A stretch of 64,000 nucleotides of DNA from Dioszegia crocea (taxonomy: Eukaryota; Basidiomycota; Tremellomycetes; Tremellales; Bulleribasidiaceae). The stretch covers positions 1,908,181 to 1,972,180 of the forward strand of contig BCKK01000003.1 of assembly GCA_001600615.1 (NCBI GenBank). The letters are read 5' to 3'. The position numbers and the translations under genes are program-made. The notes under the pieces are model-generated. The model worked only from the letters and a program-made list of their open reading frames with translations, did no database searches and had not been told where the DNA came from. Below are positions 22,318 through 33,836 of this stretch, one piece after another. Positions within the stretch are counted from its first letter, which is position 1, and each line of letters opens with the position of its first letter.

Positions 22318-22884
22318 TCAGTCTGATTCAAATTCCGTAACCTTCTCTGATGCATACTCTGATGTATCTCCGTTCTGATCGAAAATGAAAGCACTCAGTG
22401 TCCCTGCAAGTATACTCATTGTGTCAGCTAATAATGCCACTGCACAACACTCTGACAGCGCTCGATAGACTGGGATAAAGTGATAGAAGCGCGAAGCAGA
22501 GTGCGAAGAAGTGAACAATGGAGGATAGCTACGTCTCACTGAAACCGGAACTTGTTGATGAAACCCCCTGAGCTCGAGCCTCGGAGACAGGTCGGCCGGC
22601 TCGGACCGCACGCCGAGTGAGCACAAAGGGAGGTATGGGCTGTCATTGGGACGGAGAGGAACAAAGGAGATGGTCTCCTCGGAACCTGCCAGCAAGCGGC
22701 CCGTAATGGCGGCTCTGCTTTGGTTGAAGCTGACATCCCCTCGTCCACTTGATATCTCCATCTCGGATCTGACCTCAGACCACACCGATACAGTGAGTAT
22801 CGCGCAGCCTGTTATCCCGTGATCTTGATCCAGATCTCTCATTACCCATCTGAAGGGGCCTGACGAGTAGATTCGCAGAATCAT
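22318..22884 (-). CDS. Hypothetical ORF, doubtful
   Basis: A 188-codon open frame starting at ATG 22884. The translation is of mixed composition with no recognised domain. A GTGAG donor and a CTGAC branch with a TTGCAG acceptor occur inside it (about 22450-22545), so part may be intronic or the ORF may be fortuitous. Listed only because of its length in a region otherwise lacking genes. Confidence 0.2.
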   Translation of the reverse strand: MILRIYSSGPFRWVMRDLDQDHGITGCAILTVSVWSEVRSEMEISSGRGDVSFNQSRAAITGRLLAGSEETISFVPLRPNDSPYLPLCSLGVRSEPADLSPRLELRGFHQQVPVSVRRSYPPLFTSSHSASRFYHFIPVYRALSECCAVALLADTMSILAGTLSAFIFDQNGDTSEYASEKVTEFESD

Positions 22885-23783
22885 CGAGGCTGGACATCAG
22901 CAGTGATCCAACACCGAACAACCCTACTTGTCATGCCGCCGTACGAGTTCCACGCCTTCACGTTTTGAGACCCTCATGCTTCTGAAGGACTCGGCGATGC
23001 CTTCGATCACCATATCCCGGGCAGTGTCGTCGGGTTCCTGTCAGTGGTGGACACAACGACCAGAATGATGACACGGCTGCTCCTGACGCTCCCTCAGGCA
23101 GCTCTCTTCGATGGACATCTCTGTGTTGTGCGCGAATCGACTTGTCATTCATCAGCAAATTACTCGAATAGGCTCCTACAGTCTGTAACAGGGGTTCTAT
23201 TAATTGGCGGCTCAGCAGGCATCCCCGAACTCTTACCCGACATCTGGCCATGGACGGACAGATACAGCCATTCCCATCCGCATTCCCGATACTGAGATCA
23301 GCCTCATTCGCGGTCTACACGACACCGTCTATCGAAGCGCAGACTACGAAACGGGACTCAAGGCTTGGAGGCGGCTGAGATATACTGGTCAGGCGTACGA
23401 GAGGGAGAAGGATGCGGGAGTTGGGTGTCCAGGAGGATTACTTGAATGCAAGGAAGACCAAGAGAGGGTTGGGTGGGCGAAGTTGAGCATGTGTGTTGAT
23501 GATTTGGAGGAGTTATCTGATCCCAGTCTCGAGTTCTGCGTTGTAAATTGATAGCTTGATGGTATACGTGCATGTCGAGGCTATCACCGTATGTCAATAA
23601 CATACATGAGACATGTCAAGCCTGATTCGTGAGAATACTCATTACGCGCATGAGGCATTGACTTGAAATCAGAAGTAAGAGCCATTAACAGTTATCATCT
23701 CCCACCACTCTGCTACATGGCTCATCGTATATGTCCCTCCATACTGCCCGCAATCCCTCATGACTTCTCGCTGCTTCGTCACT
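22885..23783. other. Intergenic, no supportable gene
   Basis: About 0.9 kb with short open frames, the longest being 116 codons at 23204-23551 on the plus strand (LIRGLHDTVYRSADYETGLK). None has a domain, and no splice model joins them convincingly. Confidence 0.4.
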
Positions 23784-26700
23784 TCACACACCCAACAACT
23801 TCCCCACCACATACCCAACCACACCACCACCTCCGGCCCCTTCCCAGCTGGGCCTCTCCAGCTCAGATCTCATACCATTGACCAAGCCCCCATCCCCATC
23901 CATTCCCGGCTCATCCTGCTGTCCAGCCTCGACCGGATCACATCCACCTTCCTCCCTCCCATAGCCCCTCATGGCCAACACCTGAATCTCAGCCTTCTTG
24001 TTGAGATGGAGCATGTGAACCAGTTCCCGCCTGAGCAGTCAGCAGAATCCAGATGAAGAATACCAGACATAGGGAACAAGACATACCGCCATGAATCAGG
24101 CATATCAGGTCGGGAAGTAAGCATCGCCATTGCCTGTCCTATCAGCTCTTCGAAATCTATTTGATTCGGCCAGTCCAGCTTACCTTCTGAACATCCTTCT
24201 CAGACAACGGCAAAAGATCATCATATCTCACCCCAAGACTGGCCACTTCAGCTTTCCATCCACCCACTCTCCCACAGCCAAAAGACTCACGCATCGAATT
24301 CACTCGCCTTCACACCCATCCATTCCAACCTTTCCCCCAATGCTAAATGCGCATGATCGTGCGAGAATCTCGTAGCTTGTGATCCGAGAGTGTAGACTGA
24401 GAGGATGTCCAGACCGTGTGGATCGGCATCGACTAGAGCGTGAAAGTGGGCCCTGAGAAATGAGCTATAGTTCGGTGTGACCGAGTCCCGAGGAGAAGAC
24501 AACTCACGAAGGGAAAGTGGTAGCGATGAGAGAGACAAGTTGGAGAGTTGCCAAGTCTGGATAGCCTTTACCCTGATATGTCAGCTTTGGCTCCATCACA
24601 GATCGGACTACAGTGGAGTTGTAGTTGTAATATAACTTACAGTGATGATCACCCCCGAACCTAGACCTGGATCGCTCAAAAGGGTATTCCCGCATAGAGT
24701 CTGGAATACAGCCTAAAGGCATCAGCTTAAATCGTCGTACAATGATGTAGCAGCCGACGCAATAAGAAGCTGACTTACATCCTTCTCCACTATCAATACC
24801 CAATCAATCTCGTCCGTGTCTGAAGATATGTAGACAATCTTCTCAATAGGCGGAATGAGTGATGCCTGATCATATCAGCTTTGCTTCTTTGCGTCCCCGT
24901 ATCGACGCGATGAAGAGGCAAAGAACTGACATTGGTAGCGGAGAATGATAATTCTTCGCCTGTCTTGAGGAAGACTTTGAGGGCAGAAGAAGCGATAAGC
25001 CCTTTGGACGTTGCACACTATACACATCAGCTTCTTGATCTTTGACTAGCCTGAATGACCGGATGGCAGGAAACTCACAACCATAAAGTCTTGCCGCTTC
25101 AATCCTGCCGAAGCGGCAATATCATCGACGAGCTACCAGTAGTCAGCTCAGCAACTCTGACATTAAGCAAAGCAAGGGATGGCGGAAGCTTACCTTGTCT
25201 ACTGTCGCTTGGGTCTTGAAGAGCACTACATCCTTGTAGAAGATATCCCTACGAGTCAGCTCTTCCAGCACCTTTATGCAACATCTGCGGGATATAGCTC
25301 ACCTCTTAGTAGTGACTGTATCCGTGAGGATAGCTTCATACATCAAAGATGCAACGCGTATAATTTCCGCTGTACCATTAGCAACCTCCTCAAAAACGAC
25401 CCGGGACCGAGAAACCTACCGAATCGACGTTGAGAAGTAGCCTTGACACCCATACTCATCGGATCATCCGGGAATGAAACCACTTGATCGATGCTAAGGG
25501 GATGAGCTTTTGGCCCGGGGCTTCGACAGGACATGCCAACTCACCCAGTCTTACGATTGATCAATCCCAGCTCAATCCCCACATGCGACCAATCCGTTCC
25601 CGCTCCTTCACCCGCCCTGGTCTTTCCTCTACCCTTCTTCCCGCTCATCTCGACTGACTCAGCCAAATCTCCCTCATCTGGCTCATCCAAAATCATCTGC
25701 GACCCCTCTCCTTCCCCATCTTGCACTACCGCCGGCTTCCCCCGAGCCTTGTTTGCCCGTGGTGGATTAAGCCGAATTCGTTCATACTCATTCAACATGA
25801 TCAGAGAAGTATTGAGCTGAGACAGAAGTTTGAGAGGGAGAGATTCGAGGTATGCTAAAGCCCTATCACTGCTTGATCAGCTCTCTGGCCAAGGACGGAG
25901 ACTTACCGCCTGGACCCTTCTTCGTTTTCTCCTAGATGTAGCATGTCCTCGAGGTCTTCTTCTAGATTGAGAAGAAGTCCATCATCTTCTTCGTCCGATA
26001 GTAGATGTAGGTCTTTTTCCTCGTTGGGGTCGGCGTCAATGTCGAGTTTGGCCGGAAGTCCAGGATTGAAGCCAGCTTGATCCCTTCCAGCCTGGGCCAT
26101 GAGCCTGGCAAAGACCGCCGCATCTCCATCTTCTTCCTCTCCTTCCTTGGCTCCCACCAGATCATCGCGAACGTTCCGTTCGTCCAGATCTGCAACGCCG
26201 CTAGAGTCGATTTTGGCGGCGTCGATGTCGATAGCCTCATCTTCCGCCCAGAAATCATCCCAGAGCTCCGGCTCGTACTCCGCTCCATCTTCTCCAGACG
26301 CCTGATCAACGTCGATATCGTCTTCTGCGACGGAGACTGCGTCGTTGGATGAAGTTGTGATCAATTCGGGATGGGAGAGGAGATCGAGCTGGTCCAGCTG
26401 ACTCGGAAGGCTGGTTGTGTGATGGGTTTGAGAGTCTGCAATGTCAGCTTTGATCGTGCGGCCGAGCACAGTCTCCAGCTTACCATGTGGCATTTTCTCC
26501 TTGTCTATTCTGGCCGCCTCTTGACTCTCCTCGTCATCCGCCTCTCCTCCTTCCTCATCACTATCCGCCTCATACCCCCTTTTCAACCCCGCCAGCTTGG
26601 TGGGCAGACTTCCACTTTCCTCCTCCGACTCAGAGTGCCTCTTGAGGATCGGATGAGGAAGGGAGGATGTCCTTCCTAGGCGGGAAGGATGGATTCGGAC

Positions 26701-27105
26701 AGCTTGAGAGACCGGAAAGGGAGGATCTTGCTGAAGAGGTTGGATCGTCGGCAGCAATGCTGGAGAGTGACTTGAAGGGTGGCGGAGGACGGGCACTGGA
26801 TTGCGTCGAGGGATAGGACTAGATTCCTGGAGTGAATCGACCGACTTACTAGCCAAGGAAGTCACGTGGACAAAGTATTGCTGGCTGGATCGGCTTGTTG
26901 ACACCTTTTGAAGATTGTCGTCTTCGCTATCGCTCTGAGCGATGAAGGCCGCTACATTGCGCCGACGAGCATACCGAGGACGCTGAATCGATTGATAGAG
27001 GGAAGAGTGAGAGGTTTGAGAGTCGGGTGTTGAGGTTGAAAAGGAGGTAAGGGAGGCTGTTGTTGAGTTGGATGAAGAGGGTGAGGGGGTGAGTAGGGAT
27101 GACAT
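23784..27105 (-). CDS. SPO11: SPO11, meiotic double-strand-break transesterase, with long N-terminal extension
   Basis: Topoisomerase VI A-like protein that makes meiotic DNA breaks through a covalent tyrosyl link. Fifteen exons: 27105-26484, 26435-25907, 25868-25545, 25493-25420, 25369-25303, 25248-25194, 25132-25079, 25017-24931, 24865-24779, 24712-24641, 24572-24508, 24452-24291, 24238-24184, 24133-24087, 24030-23784, summing to 849 codons. The catalytic tyrosine lies in KRDIFYKDVVLF (about residue 543). The Toprim domain follows, with VEKDAVFQ, GKGYPDLAT and LVDADPHGLDIL (DxD metal site), then YTLGS and LEWMGV. Residues 1 to about 440 are a Ser/Pro-rich then strongly acidic region (DDFWAEDEAIDIDAAK, NEEKDLHLLSDEEDDG), joined by an in-frame splice. 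The yeast enzyme has about 400 residues with its tyrosine at 135. The C-terminus also has a Gly-rich tail. Confidence 0.9.
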
Positions 27106-27399
27106 TGTGCCTGATGGCCTTTTCTGAGGTCGTGGAATTGTCTATAGGGCTCTATGGCCTCAGAGGATGTGAATCTATGCTCATATATAGGGAGAGGAAG
27201 GAAGGAAGTGAAGAGGAAGGAAGGAGAAGAAGGATTCAGGGTGAAGAAGGAATGCGGAGTCGTGCCTGGCTTTGGGCGGGATCAAACCCTTACGTACGCG
27301 TTTAGAACCCCTGACACCACATCCCTTTTGATGAGGATATAGCCTATCTCTCTTAATAGCGACTGTTCAGACGCCTACAGCTACCTTACTCAGCACACA

Positions 27400-28132
27400 A
27401 TGCGCCTCCCCGCGATCCTCCTCGTCAGACTCGTCCTGCTCGAACGGGCAGTCTCCTTTCTCACCCCAGCCTCACTAGAGCTTCAACATCGATTCCTCCC
27501 CTTCCCTTCCTCCGCCTCTGGATCTGAACCCTCATGGCAACCTCTAGGCTCAGCCGCTGTCAATGAAGAATTGACCGCGTCGCGGATGGAGAAGTATACA
27601 GGTCACGAGGGGAAAGAATTGGGAAGGGATTGGGATATGGATGATGGGAAGGGATGGTATCAGGTCGGAGTGGAGAGTGAGGGGGAATGGGTGATTGCTT
27701 CTACAAGAGCTGTAAGTCCTCGACCATTGGACCACTTCTGCAGCTGATCTATCAGTGTCTGTTATCTTCCTCAGCGCCATCTCTAGTCTTACAAATGACG
27801 GACTCGCACCTCACTTCCATGTCCCTTCAAACGATAAATTCCAGATGTTCCAACAGCTCCGTTCAACTACCCTCTTCAAACGCTCTTTGGGATATCCAGA
27901 TCCAACGTCCAGTCAGAATATCAAGGTAAGCCACTACCTAAGCCTGAGCTGATCATACAGTCCCTCATCATCAACCCCCGCCCCAGCCGCTGACCCCACT
28001 ACCGGTCTTCCTATCCAACCTACACCTGAGAAATCATTCTTGGCGAAATGGTGGATGCCTCTTTTGGGATTGGCGCTGTTTGCAGCTGGGCAATTGGGGA
28101 GTTCAGAGGCTGCGCCGGCAGCGGCAAAGTGA
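27400..28132 (+). CDS. EMC10-like ER membrane protein complex subunit
   Basis: Probable subunit 10 of the ER membrane protein complex, which inserts tail-anchored and polytopic proteins. Three exons: 27400-27711, 27756-27925, 27961-28132 (217 aa). The signal peptide (MRLPAILLVRLVLLERAVSF) is followed by a lumenal domain containing WVIASTRACLLSSS and ALWDIQIQRPVRIS. The C-terminus, PTPEKSFLAKWWMPLLGLAL, has the EKSFxxKxW-helix pattern seen at the end of fungal EMC10 proteins. Size and topology agree: N-terminal signal, lumenal beta-rich domain and one C-terminal membrane helix. Assignment rests on short motifs and architecture. The gene is divergent from SPO11, with 294 bases between the starts. 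Confidence 0.65.
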
Positions 28133-28470
28133 TGGATGGTTACGATCGGTTAACGAGTTTGCCGGGACCGGCAGTGCACCCGGTCTCCCAATACTCGGCT
28201 TACGCATTGACTGTTCGCCTCAAAATCTAACCAAGGGGTAGGGTTACGTTCTCTTGGGCATACTCAAACACTGACACTGTCAATCTCTCGATTTCTGGAA
28301 TCCATATTCCAGGCTCTAGGCAACATTGGCACGTGCAGTCTGACTGACACACTCACAAGTCTGACGAAGAGGATTCATGTAGGACGGACAGCAAATCTGG
28401 CTGAATCTACAATAACCTTCACTCCCAAATACGGTCAAAACCTCTTGCCGTCCGCCTTCTCAGACCGCTC
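28133..28470. other. Intergenic, convergent 3' ends
   Basis: About 340 bases between the EMC10-like and coiled-coil genes. Nothing recognised. Confidence 0.5.
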
Positions 28471-28911
28471 CTAGTCTTTGCCCGCCTGCACGTTCTCCGC
28501 CCTTGTTCCCCGTCCGATCGCCCTGAAGAACGTATCATCACCCTCGGCGAGTTCCTTCTTGGACTTGGCCTCCTCCTCCTCGCGATCCAGCTTGGTCTTG
28601 GCTATGAATAACTCCCAGGTTGCCATCTCCTCTGCCTCGCGAGCCTTGGTCTCTGCCACTCGTGCCGCCTCCTGCGTCTCAAGCTTCGTCCTCTCCGCCT
28701 TCTTGACTCGAGCCCGGATCAATTTGTCCTTGTGCTTCTGGTGATCGTTCGCAATGCTGATACGGAGTGAATCCGAGTTGCAAGTTGGGTGGGTGACCCA
28801 GGTGGACGTAGGGGTAAAAGAGTAGCCACTTGCAATTGTCTCCGTGCTGCTGGTTGTTGCAGGCTCATCACTCGATGCTTCATCGCCGAGGCGCGTGTCA
28901 CGGGAAGACAT
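28471..28911 (-). CDS. Small coiled-coil protein, function unknown
   Basis: A single-exon gene of 146 aa from ATG 28911. The first 55 residues are Ser/Thr-rich (PATTSSTETIASGYSFTPTS). Residues about 65-130 form a highly charged helical stretch (VKKAERTKLETQEAARVAET, KTKLDREEEEAKSKKELAEG) predicted to be a coiled coil. No signal peptide or membrane helix. No family recognised. The ORF is clean and has an ATG start, so it is likely expressed, but this is not proven. Confidence 0.5.
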   Translation of the reverse strand: MSSRDTRLGDEASSDEPATTSSTETIASGYSFTPTSTWVTHPTCNSDSLRISIANDHQKHKDKLIRARVKKAERTKLETQEAARVAETKAREAEEMATWELFIAKTKLDREEEEAKSKKELAEGDDTFFRAIGRGTRAENVQAGKD

Positions 28912-29844
28912 GTTTCGTGAGAACCGGAGTGTTTGTGTATCTAAGCGTCGAAATTTATGGCAGCGATGTGTGGTGGCGGTGGTCTGTGGGAAGTGGAAGG
29001 GGGAAAATCGTTTTAAGAAAGCAAGACCAGGAGGAAATTGTCAGCTTATCTACTCGTCGAATCGGCCCTAGGCGGACCTATATCCCAGGGTCTCAGGGTG
29101 ATGATGACAAAGGATGATAAACGGAGCTGTGCCTACCCCCTGTAGACACGGCCAGCCCGTCACACGTCACCTGCCATCAGCGCAGGGACTGGGAAAATAA
29201 GCGACAGAGTGTCCTTTCACGCTATGACGATGAGGCGCAAGCCGAGGAGTGTCTCATATCTCAAACGCCACATTCGACATTGTTTCGCACTGAAATCCGT
29301 TGAAGCTGCCCCTGGCGACTGCACCGCCTCGGGCTCGTGACACACCTACCATCGAGCGGCGCCGGCAGACTGGAGTTCGGCGCATTTCGGCCGAGATTGT
29401 CCATGCCGCGCTGCAGGGTCTCGTTGTTGAGGAGAAATGTAAGAGGCTGCTTCGATACACCTTGACTTGAGAGTGGTGCATACTCACTCTTTTGGCGCAT
29501 GACTTGTTCTCTGTCTTGGTCCCATGAGTCTTATTTCAGGACATGATCACTTGGCATCAGCTAGGGTCGCTAGGCGTGATGTCCTTGTAACAGCATCTCG
29601 TGATCAATGTCAGTGGATCAGCACAGTCACGAACAGTATCGCGCGGTCAGGCTATGTCACCAGTCAGGGTAAGATTAGATGTCACGTATTAGCAAGTAGT
29701 ATACACACAATAGATATATCGTGAGTGAGCTCGCACAGTATTGAAGGATACCATATACAATTCGGCGTGTAAGTCTGTTGACCATCTCCATCCACACTTG
29801 AAGCTGTCCCACAGTCACAGTCACAACCTGACCCGACTCGTCCT
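28912..29844. other. Intergenic, no gene seen
   Basis: About 0.9 kb. Two overlapping minus-strand ORFs of under 80 codons (29254-29500) have no features supporting a gene. The right end is the 3' flank of the flavocytochrome b2 gene. Confidence 0.5.
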
Positions 29845-32186
29845 CTATGGCTTAGGCGCCCAATTCGGCCTATTAGCCCCTACCCAAGGTCCCGCCGGCC
29901 CAACCATCTCCGGCCGAAGTTCACTGATTGTTTTGGCACCGCAATTCCGCATCGTATTCGTGATTTCCTCAGCCATGACTGCAAAATCAGCACTAGTCCT
30001 TCTCTTATCATATCTGATCTTCACTTCTCTTCCTTTCCCTTCCCATTCCTCTCAGCAGAAAGCAAAGACTCATTCCCCTCGCAGAAAGCAAAAGACTCAC
30101 TCTCGCACACCCGCTCCACACCTTCCTGCCCATGTGTCCCGTTAGCATACAAAAACGGCCTTCCCAATCCAACAGCCTTAGCACCGAGTGCCAAGGCCTT
30201 GACGACATCTGCGCCCGATCGGATACCGCCGTCGATCATGATGTCGATTTTGTCGAATAGGTCCGGACGGAGAGATCGGATTTCGTATAAGACATCTATG
30301 GATGCGGGGGAGCTGGGTATGTCAGCTTGGCCCTTCAAGCAGAGATAGGGCGAACGGGCGGAAGAGGGGAAAGGGGGAGGAAAGAGAGAGGGAAGACGGA
30401 GAAGAGGAAGACACTCACTAGTCGCACTGCCTGCCCCCGTGATTGGACAGTATAACCCCCTCGACACCCGCATCGACGCACATCTGAACATCTTCCAGAC
30501 TTTGCACACCCTTGATGATGATCGGTAGAGGTGTGTGTTTCTGTACTGATTAGCACAATGTTCAGGACGAGGGAAGAGCAGGATACTTACTCGGATAAAC
30601 TTGATATCATCCCATGTAAGATTGGTATCCTGATAGCCGGAAATAGCAGCACTGACGCCCAGTGGAGCCTTTGACGGAGCGTCCGAAGCAGTCTTGGGTT
30701 GCTTGATCGGAGCCTGAGGGAATCAGCTCAAGTAGAAGTCAGAAGCTGACAGGAGGGACTCACAGCTACATGCCCTTTCGCTCTGACATCCCGAGTCCGT
30801 TTACTTCTATACGCCGCATCAACCGTGAACATGATTCCCGCCGCGCCGAGCTTGGTGACCTTCTCCAATAATGCTTCAGAGGCTTTCCGGTCTTTGTTGA
30901 GGTATATCTGAAGTGTCAGCCAATGCTCCGGCTGAAAGTGAGAGCAGACTTACTTGGAAAATAACCTTTTGTCCCTCTTTTCTAGCTGCCATAATCTCAT
31001 CAAGACCACATGACGCATTGATGGATATCTGTAAATCGTCAACTACCGTCATCCACTCAAATATCTCAGATGACCGCAGACTTACGCCCTGAATGATCCC
31101 AGCCTCACCTGCACCTCGGGTCAGATTCACCTCTCCGTCCGGGTGACCCAGCTTGGCCATAGCGGCAGGACTGATGAAGATTGGGAGAGCGGTGGGTATA
31201 CCGATAAACTCCGTGGCGAGATTACCTTCTGTCATATTGCGCAGGATTCGAGGTCGGAGGAAGTATCGACGGTAGGCGTCGGCGTTTTCTCCAAAGGCTG
31301 TAATATCAGCGTAGTCCTCCCGAGCAGCAACCCCTCGTCGCACAAGAGTCAAAACTTACAGATCTCCCTATCCGCAGCTGATCGATAATAATTCCACCCC
31401 GTCCCACTCAGAACCTTCTCAGCCCATTCCTCAAAATCATCAACAAGCAGCATACTGCCCGCATCAGGCATCTTGGCTCGCCATTCTGCAATCCGGCGAT
31501 CTTCCGCCGTTTCCACCGGTTCTTCGAGCGCTGGCATCGTTGTAGGATCGACAGGACCGAGGTGGGCTTCTGGAGAGAGTTGGTCGAGTGCATCTGGGGG
31601 GTGGAGGGGTTTGAAGATTCGACTGAGGTATCAGCGCATTGTAGAATAGGTCGAAAGATACGTACGTGGCGTCTTTCCCTGCGTTCTCGAGGATGATTCC
31701 AGCTCCGCCTGGGTGATTCTCTAGGAACTCCGTCACGTCGTACACTTTGCCCTGTCCCCGTCAGACGGGTTCCCCGTGCGTGACGTCGCGGCAGACAGCA
31801 GACTTACATCTATAATGACCCAACAATCATCTGCGGAGGTATGTTTCTGTACCTCCTCATACGCAATCAATTTCTGGCCTGAGGCCTGTGTCGTCTTGCT
31901 CGATCGGTGAGCTTGGGAATGAGAATCATCCTCTAATTGAACACGGCCGAGATACGTCGCAGTCTTCAATTGTCAGCTCACAATTTCTACGCGAGGCGAG
32001 CAAACTTACAGCAGCTACAGCCGCGGCGATGCCCAGGGCCAGATATCGTGAGTTGGCACTACGCCTGAATGTGGCTGAGGAGCTTGTGTGGGCTGTACGG
32101 ATACTCAGTCCGGATCGAGCTCCCTGTGCTGTTCGGGGAAGAGCCCGAGTTGCGCCCAGAAGGCCAGAGGCGAATCGGACGGACAT
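29845..32186 (-). CDS. CYB2: Flavocytochrome b2, L-lactate:cytochrome c oxidoreductase
   Basis: Mitochondrial intermembrane-space enzyme that oxidises L-lactate to pyruvate with electron flow FMN to heme b2 to cytochrome c. Eleven exons: 32186-32010, 31963-31808, 31751-31666, 31622-31360, 31297-31086, 31028-30954, 30907-30764, 30713-30591, 30540-30419, 30312-30101, 29978-29845 (567 aa). An arginine-rich presequence ([18 protein letters not shown]) and a hydrophobic sorting segment ([12 protein letters not shown]) come first. The cytochrome b5 domain has [13 protein letters not shown] and a second heme His in FKPLHPPDA. The FMN barrel shows [26 protein letters not shown], the lysine in IIIKGVQS, the catalytic base in LSNHGGRQ and [15 protein letters not shown]. 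Domain order and length agree with yeast Cyb2 (591 aa). The C-terminal tail is shorter. Confidence 0.93.
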
Positions 32187-33836
32187 GTGATGTTTAATGG
32201 GGAGGTTCGGTGTCGGAGATTGCTATGTAGCGGTTTTCCAAGATCTTGACTGCTGTATGTGTCAGATCGAGAGCAGTCAGAAGTGCCGACAGACTGGATG
32301 TGGTCGGGAGATGATACAGCATGCAAAGTGGACCTCCCTGTCCAAGACTTGGTACTCCGGCAGGATCGGGCCGGAACTCCGGAGGTGGGGCTAGAGGTGG
32401 ACGCGTCGAGCCGACCAATCCAAGTCCACCTGATACCACATCATACCTCTGTAGTGCATGCTGGGCGTCAAGAGTTATGCACTATGCTTAGCTGGGTGTG
32501 ATACCAGATACGAGAAACTGACTTGCCGATCGCTAACTTAGCTTTGGTACCGAGGCCAGCCGGGGCCGCTGATCCACATTCGCCAAACTTAGTATCACCA
32601 CTCATCTCGCCCTCGTTTCGAAAGAGAAGGCGATCGAAACTCAGTTGCTGATCAACTCACTTTTCCTGATAGCATGCTTGACCCTCAGAACCTAATCAGA
32701 TGCTCACAGTCCGCCAGGCACAACGTGACGCCAGCTATACTCTCTCTGATGTTGGCAGTGAACCGATTTTTCAAGCTCAAAATCCATAGCACTCAATCCG
32801 ATCACTTGTTTACGCGCTCGACCCCGCGCAGATATCGTGTGGCAGTAGATATTGACTGAACAGGGAGTGGATCCAGCACCTGCTCCATAGCCACTTGACA
32901 TTCTCACTGCTCCGGAAGTGATCTTCAATGAAGTCCAACATGGAAGCGATGGCGATCAAAATCTGCGGGTATAGGTTACATGTGGCGTGGTCCCCTAAGG
33001 GACATGGCGGGACTGCGTCAGACTGACTTGAAGTAGTGAGCTGGTCGTCCGGATCAAGCTACATGCATATTGTAGGTCTTCCGAGCAAGCTTAAGGTGAT
33101 CTAGTAAGATGCTTCTTGGTGTCCGTTGAGGGATGCTGTGTCCCCAGGCTGACGACTGCTTGGGTCTAGTCAATACTCGGCTCCATCTGGGGAGCCGAAG
33201 AGGTCCGAGGGCCGAAACCGAAGAGACCGAAGGTGCATGAGGTGACTGACAGATCCGGAGATGCGAGATCCCCGTTTCAGATCTTGAATCGCTGCCGTAA
33301 TTTCACACAAGCTGCAGATCTTCCAAACCCTGAATGGGGCTATTTTCCGCTCTGTGAATGTCAGCGTTACCACTCCCATGCCGCCTTCCAGTCCCTTCCC
33401 TCCCCGTTGTTTTGAATGGTCTGAGAAGGATGAGGCAGAAGAGTGGCTGGACTGGGGCTGGAGAAGGAAAGGGCGGCCGCGGTTGTATCTTGACACCACC
33501 TTCCATACCTTTCTCTAATAGCCAAACCTTGCTCACCGATAAACTTGTAACGTCCCTCGCCCCACTCACCCCCTTAACCTTGTCACGCTCTCCGACTCTC
33601 CGGCATTCCCCTCCCCTCCCCCTCCTTTGGCACCGCGTCCGCGCCTCCACTTCTCCGAGCTGTGTGATCTATTTTCAGCGCTCTAATCCACACAGGACAG
33701 GCTTCACATCTAGTGGAAGGCTATACAGGAGGGGACACGAGTTAGGGTCCTTTGGCTCTGTATCCGAGGCAAAGGCTGATCTGATGCTGTTGAAGACCCC
33801 TTTCAATCTTGCTCTCACCCTTTGCCATCACGCGCA
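32187..33836. promoter_or_regulatory. Divergent intergenic region between CYB2 and GT90
   Basis: A 1.65-kb spacer between divergent starts. The last 450 bases are pyrimidine-rich on the plus strand, as expected for a leader; a 174-codon ORF there (33358-33882) is low-complexity and overlaps the next start. No RNA gene recognised. Confidence 0.5.

Noticed and set aside
25541..27342. ORFs antisense or out of frame to the SPO11 extension
   Set aside because: They are shadows of the acidic, repetitive codons of SPO11; each is explained by the long in-frame exons.
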